Shown one piece after another: positions 21,979 through 32,887 of a DNA stretch of 64,000 nucleotides. The stretch is taken from assembly GCF_011603255.1 (NCBI RefSeq), contig NZ_JAANCM010000004.1, forward strand, positions 186,001 through 250,000, in the 5' to 3' direction. Numbering within the stretch: position 1 is the stretch's first letter; every line of letters starts with the position of its first letter. The notes beneath the pieces were generated by a model. It was not told the origin of the DNA. It was given only the letters and a program-made list of their open reading frames with translations, and did no database searches. A program made the position numbers and the translations under genes. This stretch comes from Ferranicluibacter rubi (GTDB lineage Bacteria; Pseudomonadota; Alphaproteobacteria; Rhizobiales; Rhizobiaceae).

Positions 21979-22914
21979 ATGAATGCGTTTCTGGTGATCG
22001 GCGATGCCGTGCTGATGGCTGAGCGAGAAGCGTGGCTGAAGGCGCTGTCGAACGAGCGGCGGCTGTCAGACAAGACGGTCGAGGCCTATGAGCGCGATAC
22101 GCGCCAGTTCCTCGCCTTCCTCACGGGCCACCTCGCCGGCCCTCCAAAACTGTCGGACATCAAGGCGCTGCGGCCGGGCGACCTGCGCGGTTTCCTCGCC
22201 ACCCGCCGACGCGATGGCGCGGGTGCCCGCACGCTCGGACGCGGGCTTGCCGGGCTGCGGTCCTTCCTGCGCCATCTGGAGCGCAAGGGGCTGGTCAACG
22301 CGGCCGGCGCCGGCGCGATTCGATCCCCCAAGCAGCCAAAATCCCTGCCGAAGCCGCTGACCGATCGGGATGCGCTGGCCGTAGTCGCAAGCGATGCCCA
22401 ACTGAGCGAGGAGCCCTGGATCGCCACCCGCAACGAGGCCGTGCTGACGCTGCTCTATGGCTGCGGCCTGCGCATTTCCGAAGCGCTCGGCCTGACCGCC
22501 GACGATGTCGCGGGGACTCCGCGCGCGCTGCGCGTCACCGGCAAGGGCGGCAAGACCCGCATCGTGCCGCTGATCGCGCCTGCGCTCGATGCCGTGCACC
22601 GCTATCTCGCGCTCTGCCCCTATGCGGCTGAGGGCAACGACCTGATCTTCCGCGGTGCGAAAGGCGGCGTCCTGCAGCCGGCGATCATCCAGCGCGAGAT
22701 GCAGCGCCTGCGCGGGGCGCTGGGCCTGCCCGATACGGCGACGCCCCATGCCCTGCGGCACTCCTTCGCAACGCATCTGCTGGCCGGCGGCGGCGATCTG
22801 CGCACCATTCAGGAACTGCTCGGCCATGCCAGCCTGTCGAGCACCCAGATCTATACCGGCGTCGATTCCGCCCGCCTGCTGGATATCTACGATCGCGCCC
22901 ATCCACGCGCGTGA
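21979..22914 (+). CDS. xerC: Tyrosine recombinase XerC
   Basis: A 311-residue tyrosine recombinase that, with XerD, resolves chromosome dimers at dif. An N-terminal core-binding SAM-like domain (WLKALSNERRLSDKTVEAYERD) precedes a catalytic domain with the RHRHY set: Arg in YGCGLRISEAL, His-x-x-Arg in HALRHSFATHLL, His in LLGHASLSSTQ and the nucleophile Tyr in QIYTGVD. Length, the GLVN-type linker and core location argue for XerC rather than a phage integrase. It is not flanked by att-like repeats or mobile genes. Confidence 0.9.
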   Translation: MNAFLVIGDAVLMAEREAWLKALSNERRLSDKTVEAYERDTRQFLAFLTGHLAGPPKLSDIKALRPGDLRGFLATRRRDGAGARTLGRGLAGLRSFLRHLERKGLVNAAGAGAIRSPKQPKSLPKPLTDRDALAVVASDAQLSEEPWIATRNEAVLTLLYGCGLRISEALGLTADDVAGTPRALRVTGKGGKTRIVPLIAPALDAVHRYLALCPYAAEGNDLIFRGAKGGVLQPAIIQREMQRLRGALGLPDTATPHALRHSFATHLLAGGGDLRTIQELLGHASLSSTQIYTGVDSARLLDIYDRAHPRA

Positions 22915-23007
22915 GACAAAGCCAAAACGGCATTAACCATGCACCTTAATCCGCTCGTGACGTCTCCGCCGCTAGGGTGACGGGAACCGTGAAGGAAAGG
23001 ACGACCC

Positions 23008-24102
23008 GTGCCCGCGACGACCCCGACGAGACGCCCCCTTCCGACACATCTTGCCCGCTCCCTTGTCGACAACCTCGTCTCCCTCGCGGCACTCCTCCCC
23101 GTCATCCTTCTCGCAGCACTCGTCGCCGCCTTTTTCAGCATCGGCCGCGCCCAGGCGCAAGAGATCGCCTGCAACGGTGTGAACCTGCTCGAAAGCTGGG
23201 AAAAGTCCGACCCGGGCAGCGTCAAGAGCGTCGAGGCCGAAGCCGCGCTCGTGGTCAACGGGACGGGCAAGTTCTGGAAGATCGAGAAGCCGGGCATTCC
23301 CGCTTCCTACCTTCTGGGAACCATGCACGTCACCGACCCGCGCGTGCTCGCCATGCCGGAGGGTGCGCCCGAGGCCTTCGCAGGTGCCGCGACGGTCATC
23401 GTCGAATCGGACGAGGTCCTCGACGAGAAGAAGGCCCAGATAGCGCTGTTTTCGGACCCGAGCCTCACCATGTTCACCGATGGCAGCACGATCGAAAGCT
23501 ATCTCGATGCAGACCAGAAGGCGATCCTGACCGAAGGCCTGAAAGCCCGCGGCCTGCCCCTGCCAGCCGTCGCCCGCATGAAGCCGTGGATGATCGCAAG
23601 CTTCGTCTCTCTGCCGCCTTGCGAACTGAGCCGGAAAGCCGGCGGGGCCCTCTTTCTCGACCAGAAGCTGGCGCGGGACGCCGTATCGCAGGGAAAGACC
23701 CTCAAGGGTCTGGAGACCATCGTCGAGCAGATCCGCGCGCTCGACGACCTGCCGATCGCCTTTCACATTTCGTCGCTGGTGGACATGCTCAAACTCGGAA
23801 CGGCCGTCGAGGATGCCATGGAGACCACCACGGACCTGTATCTCGAAGGCCGGATCGCCACCATCATGCCCATGCTGAAGGCCGCCTCGCACATCATCGG
23901 AGGCGGCGACATGGAACAGCAATCCGTCGCCTTCGAGCAGCGCATCGTCACCGATCGCAACCATGTCATGGCGACGCGTGCCCGTCCGAGCCTCGATGCC
24001 GGCAACGTCTTCATGGCGGTCGGCGCCCTGCACCTGCCGGGCCCGGAAGGCGTGGTCGAGCTTCTCCGCAAGGACGGCTTCACGCTCACCGTCATGCCCT
24101 GA
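23008..24102 (+). CDS. TraB/GumN family protein
   Basis: A 364-residue envelope protein. One hydrophobic helix or signal sequence (about 22-51, ending ...AQAQEI) is followed by a TraB/GumN domain with the typical LLGTMHVTDPRV motif (about 102-113, His107) and a C-terminal FMAVGALHLPGPEGVVELLRKDGF. The family is proposed to be related to metalloproteases (Tiki-like), with glycine/histidine motifs at both ends; a substrate is not known. The GTG at 23008 follows GAAGGAAAGGA. It is convergent with leuC across a GC-rich hairpin. Confidence 0.82.
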   Translation: MPATTPTRRPLPTHLARSLVDNLVSLAALLPVILLAALVAAFFSIGRAQAQEIACNGVNLLESWEKSDPGSVKSVEAEAALVVNGTGKFWKIEKPGIPASYLLGTMHVTDPRVLAMPEGAPEAFAGAATVIVESDEVLDEKKAQIALFSDPSLTMFTDGSTIESYLDADQKAILTEGLKARGLPLPAVARMKPWMIASFVSLPPCELSRKAGGALFLDQKLARDAVSQGKTLKGLETIVEQIRALDDLPIAFHISSLVDMLKLGTAVEDAMETTTDLYLEGRIATIMPMLKAASHIIGGGDMEQQSVAFEQRIVTDRNHVMATRARPSLDAGNVFMAVGALHLPGPEGVVELLRKDGFTLTVMP

Positions 24103-24122
24103 ACCCCCTGTCGGACGAACGA

Positions 24123-24155
24123 AAGCGCCGCCTCCGGAAACCGGAAGCGGCGCTT
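24123..24155. terminator. Hairpin between TraB gene and leuC
   Basis: AAGCGCCGC (24123-24131) pairs with GCGGCGCTT (24147-24155), and an inner TCCGG/CCGGA stem extends it. It separates two convergent genes. The following T-tract is weak on both sides, so termination efficiency is uncertain. Confidence 0.55.
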
Positions 24156-24186
24156 GTCTATGCTTGAGACTGGTAGACGACCCGGC

Positions 24187-25596
<1,410 letters not shown>

Positions 25597-25983
25597 GGCG
25601 TGTCATCCATTGGAAAGAAGAAATCGGAAAAATCCGGCTGGCCACCGGCGGGATCAGGCTTCAAAAGCCGGGGCACGAGCCCCTCAAGATCTATCGAAGT
25701 CGGCTGTTGAGCGCCCCGGAGACGCGCGCATAAAAACGTGCTGGCAGGCGCTTGTGATCCTGCAGCACGACGACATTCTGCGCGCGACATCCGAACTTGG
25801 ATTCCATGACGCCTCAAATAGCAGTTTCCAAGCAAGACTGCAAGTTTCGCCCGGGCGCAACCGACGCTCCGCAACGCGGCGATCTTTACGGTATTGAACG
25901 ATTCTCTCATGCTTCGCTTGCCAACCGGCCGAAAGTTTGAGACGCCGGAGACGTCCGTCATCAGGCGGACCTGGGGGGACATC
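25597..25983. other. Spacer upstream of leuC and the channel gene; nothing recognised
   Basis: This 387-bp divergent spacer must hold promoters for leuC (leftwards) and the channel gene (rightwards). I see no convincing -35/-10 pair, dyad, riboswitch or small gene; the open frames across it have no protein-like composition. Confidence 0.6.
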
Positions 25984-27885
25984 ATGACACGACCGATCAC
26001 GTGGCGGGACCGCGCGCGCTATCAATTCGACAAGAGCATGGCGGCCGGGCCGATCGCGCTGATCGGCTGGCTGGCGGTCATCTCGCTGATCGTCATCGTG
26101 CTCGCCGGACTGCTGCTGGCCATCAGCGGCATCGCGCAGGATGGCGGCGAGCCCGTGTCCTTTATCGAAGGCGCGTGGGAATCGCTGATGCGCACGATGG
26201 ATGCGGGCGCCATGGGCGGCGATGTCGGCTGGAGCTTCCGCGGCATCTCGCTGGCCGTCACCGTCGCCGGCATCTTCGTCTTCTCCGCGCTGATCGGCGT
26301 GCTCTCCTCCGGTCTCGACGAGAAGCTGGACGAGCTTCGCAAGGGGCGCTCCCATGTGCTGGAGAAGGACCACACGATCATCTTCAACTGGTCGCCGTCG
26401 ATCTTCGACGTGATCTCCGAACTCGTCATCGCCAACCGCAGCCGTCGGCGTCCACGCATCGTCATCATGGCGGGCAAGGACAAGGTGGAGATGGAGGACG
26501 AGATCGCCGACAAGATCCCCGATCTCGGCAACACCCGCATCATCTGCCGCAGCGGCGACCCGACCGATCTGCACGACATCAACATCGTCAATCCCCAGGC
26601 CTCCCGCGCCATCGTGGTCCTGTCGCCGGAGGGCGACTATGCCGATTCGCAGGTCATCAAGACGATCCTCGCGCTCGTGAACGACCCGTCACGCCGCCCG
26701 GAGCGCTACCGCATCGCCGCGGAGATCCGCAATGCCGCCAATGCCGAGGTCGCGCGCATCGTCGGCGGCAGCGAATTGCAGCTGGTCCTGGCCGACGAGC
26801 TCATTTCCCGCATCGTCGTCAGCTCCAGCCGCCAGTCCGGCCTCAGCGGCGTTTATACCGAGCTGCTCGATTTCGACGGTTCGGAGATCTACGCGCTCGA
26901 ACAGCCCGACCTTGTGGGCAAATCCTTCGGCGCCGCCGTCATGGCCTACGACACCTCCACCCTGATCGGCATCGGCACCACCGACGGAAAGGTGCATCTG
27001 AACCCGGCGCGGGACCATGTGATCGCCGCGGGCGAGCGTGCCATCCTGATTGCCGAGGACGACGACACCATCCGCCTGCGCACGGGCGACTTCACCGTCG
27101 ATCGCGAGGTCATCCGCCCGCGCCCAAAGGTCACGCGCCGGGCGGAAACCACGCTTCTGCTCGGCTGGAACCGCCGGGGGCCCATCATCACCCAGGAGCT
27201 GTCACGCTACGTCGCGCCCGGCTCCCGCCTGATGATCGCCGCCGACACGCCGGAGCTTCTCGACGAGGTCGCGGCCATGCCGTATCTGAAGGAGAACCTG
27301 TCGGTAGAGTGCCGTGTGATCGACACCAGCAACCGCGCAGCCCTCGATGCGCTCGATGTGCCCGCCTTCGATCATGTGCTGGTGCTCGGCTATAGCGACC
27401 ACCTGGCCGCACAGCCGGCCGATACGGCGACGCTCGTGACGCTGCTGCAGCTGCGCAAGATCGCGGAGGCCGCAAACACCCATATCGGCATCGTCAGCGA
27501 GATGATCGACGTGCGCAACCGCGATCTCGCCGCTGTCACCCGCGCCGACGATTTCGTCGTCAGCAACAAGCTCGTCAGCCTCATGCTGGCGCAGGCCTCG
27601 GAAAACGAGCTGATGGCGGATATCTTCGACGAGCTTCTCGACGAGGACGGCTCGGAAATCTACATGCGCGCCGTCACCGACTACATCGCCATCGACCACC
27701 CGGTGAACTTCTACACGATCACGCTGGCCGCCCTGATGCGTGGCGAAGTGGCGCTCGGCTACAGCAAAGTGGGCGCGGCCGTGCGCGACGAGAGGGGTCT
27801 TGGCGGTGTCGTGGTCAATCCCGCCAAGGGAGAGGCGGTGCAGTACGAGGCCGGGGACAAGTTGATCATTCTCGCGCGCGACTGA
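25984..27885 (+). CDS. CASTOR/POLLUX-like ion channel protein
   Basis: A 633-residue membrane protein built like the plant nuclear-envelope channels CASTOR and POLLUX/DMI1. TM1 spans about 24-49, a pore helix (WESLMR) leads to a filter-like MDAGAMGG at 72-79, and TM2 spans about 85-106. Two long cytosolic RCK/TrkA-like regulatory segments follow, with repeated EIYALE/EIYMRAVT-type motifs. The DAG triplet matches the plant ADAG/ADSG filter. The plant proteins conduct cations during symbiotic calcium spiking; the role of the bacterial members is not established. The start at 25984 has GGGGGAC upstream; an earlier TTG at 25894 lacks a ribosome-binding site. Confidence 0.85.
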   Translation: MTRPITWRDRARYQFDKSMAAGPIALIGWLAVISLIVIVLAGLLLAISGIAQDGGEPVSFIEGAWESLMRTMDAGAMGGDVGWSFRGISLAVTVAGIFVFSALIGVLSSGLDEKLDELRKGRSHVLEKDHTIIFNWSPSIFDVISELVIANRSRRRPRIVIMAGKDKVEMEDEIADKIPDLGNTRIICRSGDPTDLHDINIVNPQASRAIVVLSPEGDYADSQVIKTILALVNDPSRRPERYRIAAEIRNAANAEVARIVGGSELQLVLADELISRIVVSSSRQSGLSGVYTELLDFDGSEIYALEQPDLVGKSFGAAVMAYDTSTLIGIGTTDGKVHLNPARDHVIAAGERAILIAEDDDTIRLRTGDFTVDREVIRPRPKVTRRAETTLLLGWNRRGPIITQELSRYVAPGSRLMIAADTPELLDEVAAMPYLKENLSVECRVIDTSNRAALDALDVPAFDHVLVLGYSDHLAAQPADTATLVTLLQLRKIAEAANTHIGIVSEMIDVRNRDLAAVTRADDFVVSNKLVSLMLAQASENELMADIFDELLDEDGSEIYMRAVTDYIAIDHPVNFYTITLAALMRGEVALGYSKVGAAVRDERGLGGVVVNPAKGEAVQYEAGDKLIILARD

Positions 27886-27922
27886 TACCAGCGCTCGCGC
27901 GCGACGGATACCCAGCCGGCCC

Positions 27923-28804
27923 TTACCCGCGATGCCCGCGTCGCAGGCGCTTCTCCAGCCCGCGCAGCGCCAGCGACAGGCCGATGGTCAGAAGAAGATA
28001 GATATAGGCGACGATCGAGTAGGTCTCGAAGAAGCGGAAGGAGCCGGCGGCATAGACCTTGCCCATCTGGGTGATGTCCTGCACGCCGAGCACGGAGACG
28101 AGCGACGAGTCCTTGATCATCGCGATAAAATCATTGCCGAGCGGCGGCAGGATGGTGCGGATGGCCTGGGGAAAGACCACGAGCCGGAACCGCTGGAACC
28201 GGTTGAGCCCCAGCGCCTCCGCCGCCTCCACCTGGCCCCGATCCACCGACTGAATACCCGCGCGAAAAACCTCGGCGATGAAGGCGGAATAGCCGATGGT
28301 GAGCGCGATGATCGCCCGCCACATCAGGGACAGGTCGCGCACCAGCATCGGCTCCATCGCGCCGGCGGAGATCAGCGGCGTCAGGGCGAGATTGATCAAC
28401 CAAACGAGCCCCGGCGTGCCGACGAAGGCGATGTAGAACAGCAGCACGAGCACAGGAATGCCGCGGATCACCTCCGTGTAGAACCGGGCGACCTGACGCA
28501 GCACCGGACTGCGCGACAGCGCCATCAGCGCCACGCCGAGCCCCAGGAGCGTGGCAAGGGCGAAACCGACGATGGTGACGAAGATCGTCACGCCGATGCC
28601 GGCGGCAACCACGGTGAAAACGCGGGAATAGAGATCGTTGACGGCGATGAGAATGGCGAGACCGACGGCGATCGCACCCAGCACGATCAGCCACCAGGGC
28701 AGCTCCCGCGCGGCGGCACCCCTGCCAGCCTGCGGGCGGTCATGGGGAAGGGGTGCTTCGCTCGGAGAGGATTGCGACGACGGATCTAATGGACGAAGCG
28801 GCAT
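27923..28804 (-). CDS. Amino-acid ABC transporter permease (HisM/GlnP type)
   Basis: A 293-residue inner-membrane permease of the polar amino acid uptake family. A 35-residue Pro/Ser-rich cytosolic N-terminus is followed by about six helices, with the family segments FYTEVIRGIPVLVLLFY and the ATPase-docking EAA loop EAAEALGLNRFQRFRLVVFPQA (about 193-214). It is downstream of its probable binding protein by 30 bp. No ABC ATPase is encoded next to them, so the pair must borrow one from elsewhere. Substrate is unknown. Confidence 0.9.
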   Translation of the reverse strand: MPLRPLDPSSQSSPSEAPLPHDRPQAGRGAAARELPWWLIVLGAIAVGLAILIAVNDLYSRVFTVVAAGIGVTIFVTIVGFALATLLGLGVALMALSRSPVLRQVARFYTEVIRGIPVLVLLFYIAFVGTPGLVWLINLALTPLISAGAMEPMLVRDLSLMWRAIIALTIGYSAFIAEVFRAGIQSVDRGQVEAAEALGLNRFQRFRLVVFPQAIRTILPPLGNDFIAMIKDSSLVSVLGVQDITQMGKVYAAGSFRFFETYSIVAYIYLLLTIGLSLALRGLEKRLRRGHRG

Positions 28805-28834
28805 GGCGGGCTGCGTGTCCGATCAGCCGCTGCC

Positions 28835-29632
28835 TTACTCGCCCATCTTGAAATCGACGAACCACTTGCGGTTCAGCGTTTCCAGCGTGCCATCGGCCTT
28901 CAACGCCGCAATGGCCGCATTCACGGGCGCGACGAGCTTGGAGCCCTTGGGGAAGATGAAGCCGAAATCCTCGGTGCCGAGGGGCCCGCCGATCAGCTTC
29001 AGCCCGCCATCGGACGTATCCACATAGCCCTTGCCGGCCGTACCGTCCGTCAGCACCACATCGACGTCGCCGGCCTTCAGCGCCTGCACCGTCGCACCGA
29101 ACGTCTCGAACAGCTTTACGCGCGGGTTCTGCTCGTTGCCATCCAGCACTTCGTAGATGGCGGTATAGAACGGCGTCGTTCCCGGCTGGGCGCCAACGAG
29201 ACCCTCGGAGAGCGCGGCGAAGGACTTGCCGTCCGTAAACCGGCTCTCATCGCCGCGCACCAGCATGAACTGTTCGGAGCGCATATAGGGATCGGAGAAG
29301 TCCACCTTCTCCTTGCGCTCTTCCTTGATGGTAATCCCGGTCATGCCCATGTCGTACTGCCCGTCGGAAACGGACTGGATCATCGCATCCCAGCTGGTAT
29401 TGCGATAGGTCACCTTGGCGTTCAGCCGCTTGGCGATCTCTCCCACCGCATCATACTCCCAGCCCGCGGCCTGGCCGGTTTTCGGGTCGATGAACTGCAG
29501 CGGCGGATAGGCATTCTCCGTCACCACGACGATCTCGCGTCCGCCGAGATCGGGAAGATCGGCCGCAACGGCGTTCATCGGCAGAAGAGCAAGAACGGTC
29601 AGACCGGCGAGAACATGGCGGCGGGAAAACAT
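28835..29632 (-). CDS. Amino-acid ABC transporter substrate-binding protein
   Basis: A 265-residue periplasmic family 3 solute-binding protein. A signal peptide ([17 protein letters not shown]...AVA, about 23 residues) precedes the two-lobed binding domain with the signature region [32 protein letters not shown] and [26 protein letters not shown] in pieces typical of polar amino-acid binders. The ATG at 29632 is chosen because AGGAG lies 7 nt upstream and the signal sequence begins there. It is the first gene of a two-gene operon with the permease. Confidence 0.92.
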   Translation of the reverse strand: MFSRRHVLAGLTVLALLPMNAVAADLPDLGGREIVVVTENAYPPLQFIDPKTGQAAGWEYDAVGEIAKRLNAKVTYRNTSWDAMIQSVSDGQYDMGMTGITIKEERKEKVDFSDPYMRSEQFMLVRGDESRFTDGKSFAALSEGLVGAQPGTTPFYTAIYEVLDGNEQNPRVKLFETFGATVQALKAGDVDVVLTDGTAGKGYVDTSDGGLKLIGGPLGTEDFGFIFPKGSKLVAPVNAAIAALKADGTLETLNRKWFVDFKMGE

Positions 29633-29939
29633 GAGGCAGGCTCCTGGCGTGTGACGCGCGAGACTGTCACGAAACTTGCCCGAACGGCAAGAGCCGAGCG
29701 TATGGTAAGGGCGTTTCGACGGCGTAACCAGTGCGCAAGCGGAGGAGGAAATGGATCGCCGTTCCCGCGTCTTCCGCAAAACGGTTGCCGTCCAGGCGAC
29801 GTCCGACCTGTCATGGTTCTGTTTTCAGCCCTATCGGCGAAAAACCTGCCTCCTTTCCCATCCCCCGGCTTGTCCCTACAATTTTTCGGCAAGGGCCACG
29901 ATGCTCACTCGACGAACGGTCTTTTGGAAGGAATACGTC
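29633..29939. other. Divergent spacer; nothing recognised
   Basis: This 307-bp spacer lies between the divergent binding-protein gene and the NTF2-like gene. TACAAT at 29877-29882 could serve as a -10 box for the latter, but no -35 is visible at the right distance. No gene or repeat was recognised. Confidence 0.5.
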
Positions 29940-30449
29940 ATGAAACACACACTCGCACCCGCTCTCCTCGCCATCTCGCTCTCGCTCGGATCGCTTCTGA
30001 CGGCAGTCCCATCGCAGGCGCAGGAAGCCGTGGTGGCTGTGCCCGATGCGGAAGCGCTGTTCACCAGCCCGGATCCTCAGTTGAACGCCAACAAGCAGGT
30101 TGCCCTCGGCATCGTCAGGGACCTGCTGGAAGCCAACCACTGGGACAAGGCCGACCAGTACCTGACGGAACGCTATCTCCAGCACAATCCGAATGCAGCG
30201 TCGGGTCGCGCCGGCGTCGTCGCCTATTTCACACAGGTTCTGAAGCGCGAACCCTCGCCGATCCCCGAGAAGATGAAGACGCCGATCGCCTTCGTCACGG
30301 CGGAAGGCGATCTCGTCACCGTCGGCTATGTGCGCGAGGTCAAGGACGAAAAGGACCCGTCGAAGAACTACACCACCACATGGTTCGACACATGGCGCAT
30401 CAAGGACGGCAAGGCCGACGAGCACTGGGACCCGGCAACGAAGGACTGA
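29940..30449 (+). CDS. Secreted NTF2/SnoaL-like protein
   Basis: A 169-residue protein with a Sec signal peptide (KHTLAPALLAISLSL...PSQAQ, about 28 residues) and an NTF2-like cone fold of the SnoaL type: a helical YLTERYLQHNPNAASGRAG segment and strands ending in TTTWFDTWRIKDGKADEHWD. The HNP and EHWD residues line the pocket in SnoaL-like proteins; an enzymatic role is uncertain. The start at 29940 follows GGAAGGA by 7 nt. It is monocistronic and converges with rplS across a strong terminator. Confidence 0.78.
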   Translation: MKHTLAPALLAISLSLGSLLTAVPSQAQEAVVAVPDAEALFTSPDPQLNANKQVALGIVRDLLEANHWDKADQYLTERYLQHNPNAASGRAGVVAYFTQVLKREPSPIPEKMKTPIAFVTAEGDLVTVGYVREVKDEKDPSKNYTTTWFDTWRIKDGKADEHWDPATKD

Positions 30450-30476
30450 GCCGGTTTATCCCGCTTCCCGAACATG

Positions 30477-30508
30477 AAAAAGCCGCCGGTTCGCACCGGC
30501 GGCTTTTT
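30477..30508. terminator. Bidirectional terminator (NTF2-like gene / rplS)
   Basis: AGCCGCCGGT (30481-30490) pairs with ACCGGCGGCT (30495-30504) around a TCGC loop, with A residues on the left and T residues on the right, so it works in both directions between convergent genes. Confidence 0.9.
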
Positions 30509-30531
30509 CGAATGGGAATGATCCGAAGATC

Positions 30532-31107
30532 TTATTCTGCGGACTTTGCGTCTTCGGCAGCCTTTGCAGCGGCGGCTTCTTCAGCGGCCTTGGCGGCGGC
30601 TGCCTCAGCGGCTGCGGCTTCTGCTGCTGCCTTTTCGGCGGCGAGCGCCTGGGCTGCTGCGACCTTTTCAGCTTCCAGACGGGCCTTTTCCTCGGCAGCC
30701 GACTGGCGCGCCGTGTCGTTCAGCTTGCGGGCGCGCGTGCCGGTGTTCTCGACGATACGGGCCGACTTGCCGCGACGATCGCGCAGGTAGTAGAGCTTGG
30801 CGCGACGGACCTTACCGCGGCGAACGATTTCGACGCTTTCGACCATCGGCGAGTAGACCGGGAATACGCGCTCGACGCCTTCGCCGTAGGAGATCTTGCG
30901 AACGGTGAAGCTCTCGTTGATGCCGCCACCCGAACGGGCGATGCAGACGCCTTCATAGGCCTGCACGCGGGTACGGGTCCCTTCCGTCACGCGTACGTTG
31001 ACGCGGAGCGTGTCGCCTGCCGAAAATTCCGGGAGGGTACGCTTGGCTTCGATCTTGGCGGCCTGTTCGGCTTCCAGCTGCTGGATGATGTTCATCGGTT
31101 TAACCAT
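30532..31107 (-). CDS. rplS: 50S ribosomal protein L19
   Basis: Ribosomal protein L19 at the 30S/50S interface. Residues 5-125 are standard ([51 protein letters not shown]). Residues 135-191 form an Ala/Glu/Lys-rich extension that should be a single charged helix, giving 191 residues against about 115 in E. coli; rhizobial L19 proteins share such tails. The start at 31107 is preceded by a purine stretch (AAGAAGAAAG); an internal ATG at 31095 (MNIIQQL) matches common family starts and is equally possible. The leader carries its own promoter candidate. Confidence 0.95.
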   Translation of the reverse strand: MVKPMNIIQQLEAEQAAKIEAKRTLPEFSAGDTLRVNVRVTEGTRTRVQAYEGVCIARSGGGINESFTVRKISYGEGVERVFPVYSPMVESVEIVRRGKVRRAKLYYLRDRRGKSARIVENTGTRARKLNDTARQSAAEEKARLEAEKVAAAQALAAEKAAAEAAAAEAAAAKAAEEAAAAKAAEDAKSAE

Positions 31108-31454
31108 GCTTTCTTCTTAAACAGTCAGAGCGCCAGTGTGTCTTTCGGCTATGCCTCTGGACAGGTCTCTTCCGGTGAAGAGCGACGGCGGGTACACCAT
31201 TCTTTGTTGACGGTCGCGGGCAGGAACCCGAGCCGGTGCGGCCTATACACCGGGAGCACCGATTTGTCACCCCTCCACCCGAGGGATTCTGACGGAAGCA
31301 TCTGGGCTTTCGAAGCGAAGAAGGCGTGTGTCTCTGGATTCGCAAGATGCAACATCGCCACGACATGCCAGAGGTCTTCGAAGCGGATGTCCGTCCTTGT
31401 GTTTATGCGCAGGCGCTATACCACGAAAAGCCGCCCTTTCTCGATGAGTCGCCG
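31108..31454. other. rplS leader and TSUP upstream spacer
   Basis: This 347-bp divergent spacer holds a candidate rplS promoter (31242-31270) and, in the resulting leader, a small hairpin CTCTTC-CGGT-GAAGAG at 31167-31182. I do not recognise a known ribosomal-protein leader motif. No small gene is supported on either strand. Confidence 0.5.
31242..31270 (-). promoter_or_regulatory. Candidate rplS promoter
   Basis: On the minus strand GTGACA (31270-31265), 17 nt, TATAGG (31247-31242) gives a good housekeeping promoter match with a predicted leader of about 125 nt. Confidence 0.5.
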
Positions 31455-32201
31455 ATGCCCGTCACAACCGCCGTTCTTCTCTTTCTCGCCGGCTTCCTGT
31501 CGAGCGCCGTCAATGCGGTGGCCGGTGGCGGCACGTTTCTCACCTTCGGCGCGATGACGCTGGCCGGCCTTCCGCCGATCGTCGCTAATGCGACATCGTC
31601 CATCGTCCAGTTTCCCGGCTACATCACTTCGGCGCTCGCCTATCGCCGCGAGCTGATGGCCGACCGGCGGATGGCGGTCATGCTCGGGCTTCTCTCGGCC
31701 GTCGGCGGCCTCATCGGTGCGGGCATCCTCCTGATGCTGTCCAATCCGTCGTTCCGCTCGCTCGTGCCGTGGCTGCTCCTCGGCGCAACGGCGATCTTTG
31801 CGGCCGGACCGCTGCTTCGCCCGAAATCGCGGGAGGCGGGTGCGCCGCTCGGTGTCCTCGGCCTTCTCGGACAGTTCGCGACCTCGGTCTATGGCGGCTT
31901 CTTCGGGGCCGGCATGGGCATCATGATGCTGGCCGTGCTGGGACTGACGGCCGGCGGCGGCTATCACCGGATCAATGCGCTCAAGAACCTACTGGCCGTC
32001 GTCATCGCCGCCATCGCCGTGGTGGTCTTCACCTTCGGCGGGGTCGTCTCCTGGCTGGAGGCTGCGGTGATGATCCCGGGCGGGGCGCTAGGCGGCTACA
32101 GCGGCGTCTGGCTTGCCCGGCGTATTCCGCAGGCCGTCATCCGCGCCTTCGTCGTCGCGGTTGGCCTACTGCTTGCCTTTTATTATTTCGTGACGGGCTG
32201 A
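31455..32201 (+). CDS. TSUP (TauE/SafE) family membrane permease
   Basis: A 248-residue inner-membrane protein with about eight hydrophobic helices in two repeats, the layout of the TSUP family (sulfite/sulfonate and related anion export). The repeat signatures are visible as [19 protein letters not shown] in the first half and [21 protein letters not shown] in the second. The start at 31455 (MPVTTAVLL) begins just before TM1; a longer frame from 31326 adds a non-homologous soluble tail. Its stop overlaps the convergent trmD gene by 19 bp. Substrate unknown. Confidence 0.85.
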   Translation: MPVTTAVLLFLAGFLSSAVNAVAGGGTFLTFGAMTLAGLPPIVANATSSIVQFPGYITSALAYRRELMADRRMAVMLGLLSAVGGLIGAGILLMLSNPSFRSLVPWLLLGATAIFAAGPLLRPKSREAGAPLGVLGLLGQFATSVYGGFFGAGMGIMMLAVLGLTAGGGYHRINALKNLLAVVIAAIAVVVFTFGGVVSWLEAAVMIPGGALGGYSGVWLARRIPQAVIRAFVVAVGLLLAFYYFVTG

Positions 32202-32887
32202 GACAGCAGATCGGGCCGGCGCTCGCGCGTCAGCCGCTCGGCCTCCGCCCGCCGCCAGCGCTCGATGGCGCTGTGATTGCCGGAGGTCAGCACGGCGGGG
32301 ATCTCCCGTTCCTCGAACACCTGCGGCCGCGTATAGTGCGGATGCTCCAGAAGCCCGCCCTCGAAACTCTCATGCACGCCCGAAAGCGCATTGCCCATGA
32401 CGCCCGGCAGGATGCGCACGACGGCATCGAGCAGTGTCAGCGCCGCTGGCTCCCCGCCCGAGAGAATGTAGTCGCCGATGGAGACCTCCTCCAGCGCACG
32501 CGCATCGATGATCCGCTGATCGACGCCCTCGAACCGGCCGCAGACGATCACCGCCCCCGGACCTGCCGCGATCTCGCGCACCCGCGCTTGGCTCAGCGGC
32601 CGTCCCCGCGGGCTCATCAGCAGCCGTGGCCGTTCGTCGTCACCCGAAACATGGTCGATGGCGCGCCCGAGAATGTCCGCCCGCAGCACCATGCCCGCCC
32701 CGCCGCCGGCCGGCGTGTCGTCCACCGTGCGGTGCTTGTCCTCGGCAAAGTCGCGGATCTGCACGGCGTCGAGCGACCATTGCCCACGCTCCAGCGCTCT
32801 GCCGGCCAGCGAATGGCCGAGATGCCCCGGAAACATCTCCGGATAGAGCGTGAGGATGGTGGCCCGGAACGCCATGGCGGCGCTCAT
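32183..32887 (-). CDS. trmD: tRNA (guanine-N1)-methyltransferase
   Basis: A 234-residue SPOUT-class enzyme that makes m1G37 in tRNAs reading CNN codons and so prevents frameshifting. Conserved parts are [17 protein letters not shown], the [21 protein letters not shown] block in two pieces, [11 protein letters not shown] and the SAM-knot segment [14 protein letters not shown]. The ATG overlaps the rimM stop as ATGA, so the two are coupled. The 3' end overlaps the convergent TSUP gene by 19 bp. Confidence 0.96.
   Translation of the reverse strand: MSAAMAFRATILTLYPEMFPGHLGHSLAGRALERGQWSLDAVQIRDFAEDKHRTVDDTPAGGGAGMVLRADILGRAIDHVSGDDERPRLLMSPRGRPLSQARVREIAAGPGAVIVCGRFEGVDQRIIDARALEEVSIGDYILSGGEPAALTLLDAVVRILPGVMGNALSGVHESFEGGLLEHPHYTRPQVFEEREIPAVLTSGNHSAIERWRRAEAERLTRERRPDLLSQPVTK

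Noticed and set aside
21979-22914. Tyrosine recombinase as sign of a genomic island or prophage
   Set aside because: Sequence and length fit chromosomal XerC; there is no adjacent tRNA, direct repeat or mobile gene.
22931-22947. Second CtrA-like site (two TTAA tetramers) before the TraB gene
   Set aside because: The spacer is 9 nt instead of 7, which does not fit the CtrA site.
31100-31366. Small open frames in the rplS leader
   Set aside because: No start signals and no protein-like composition; the leader instead shows a promoter and a small hairpin.
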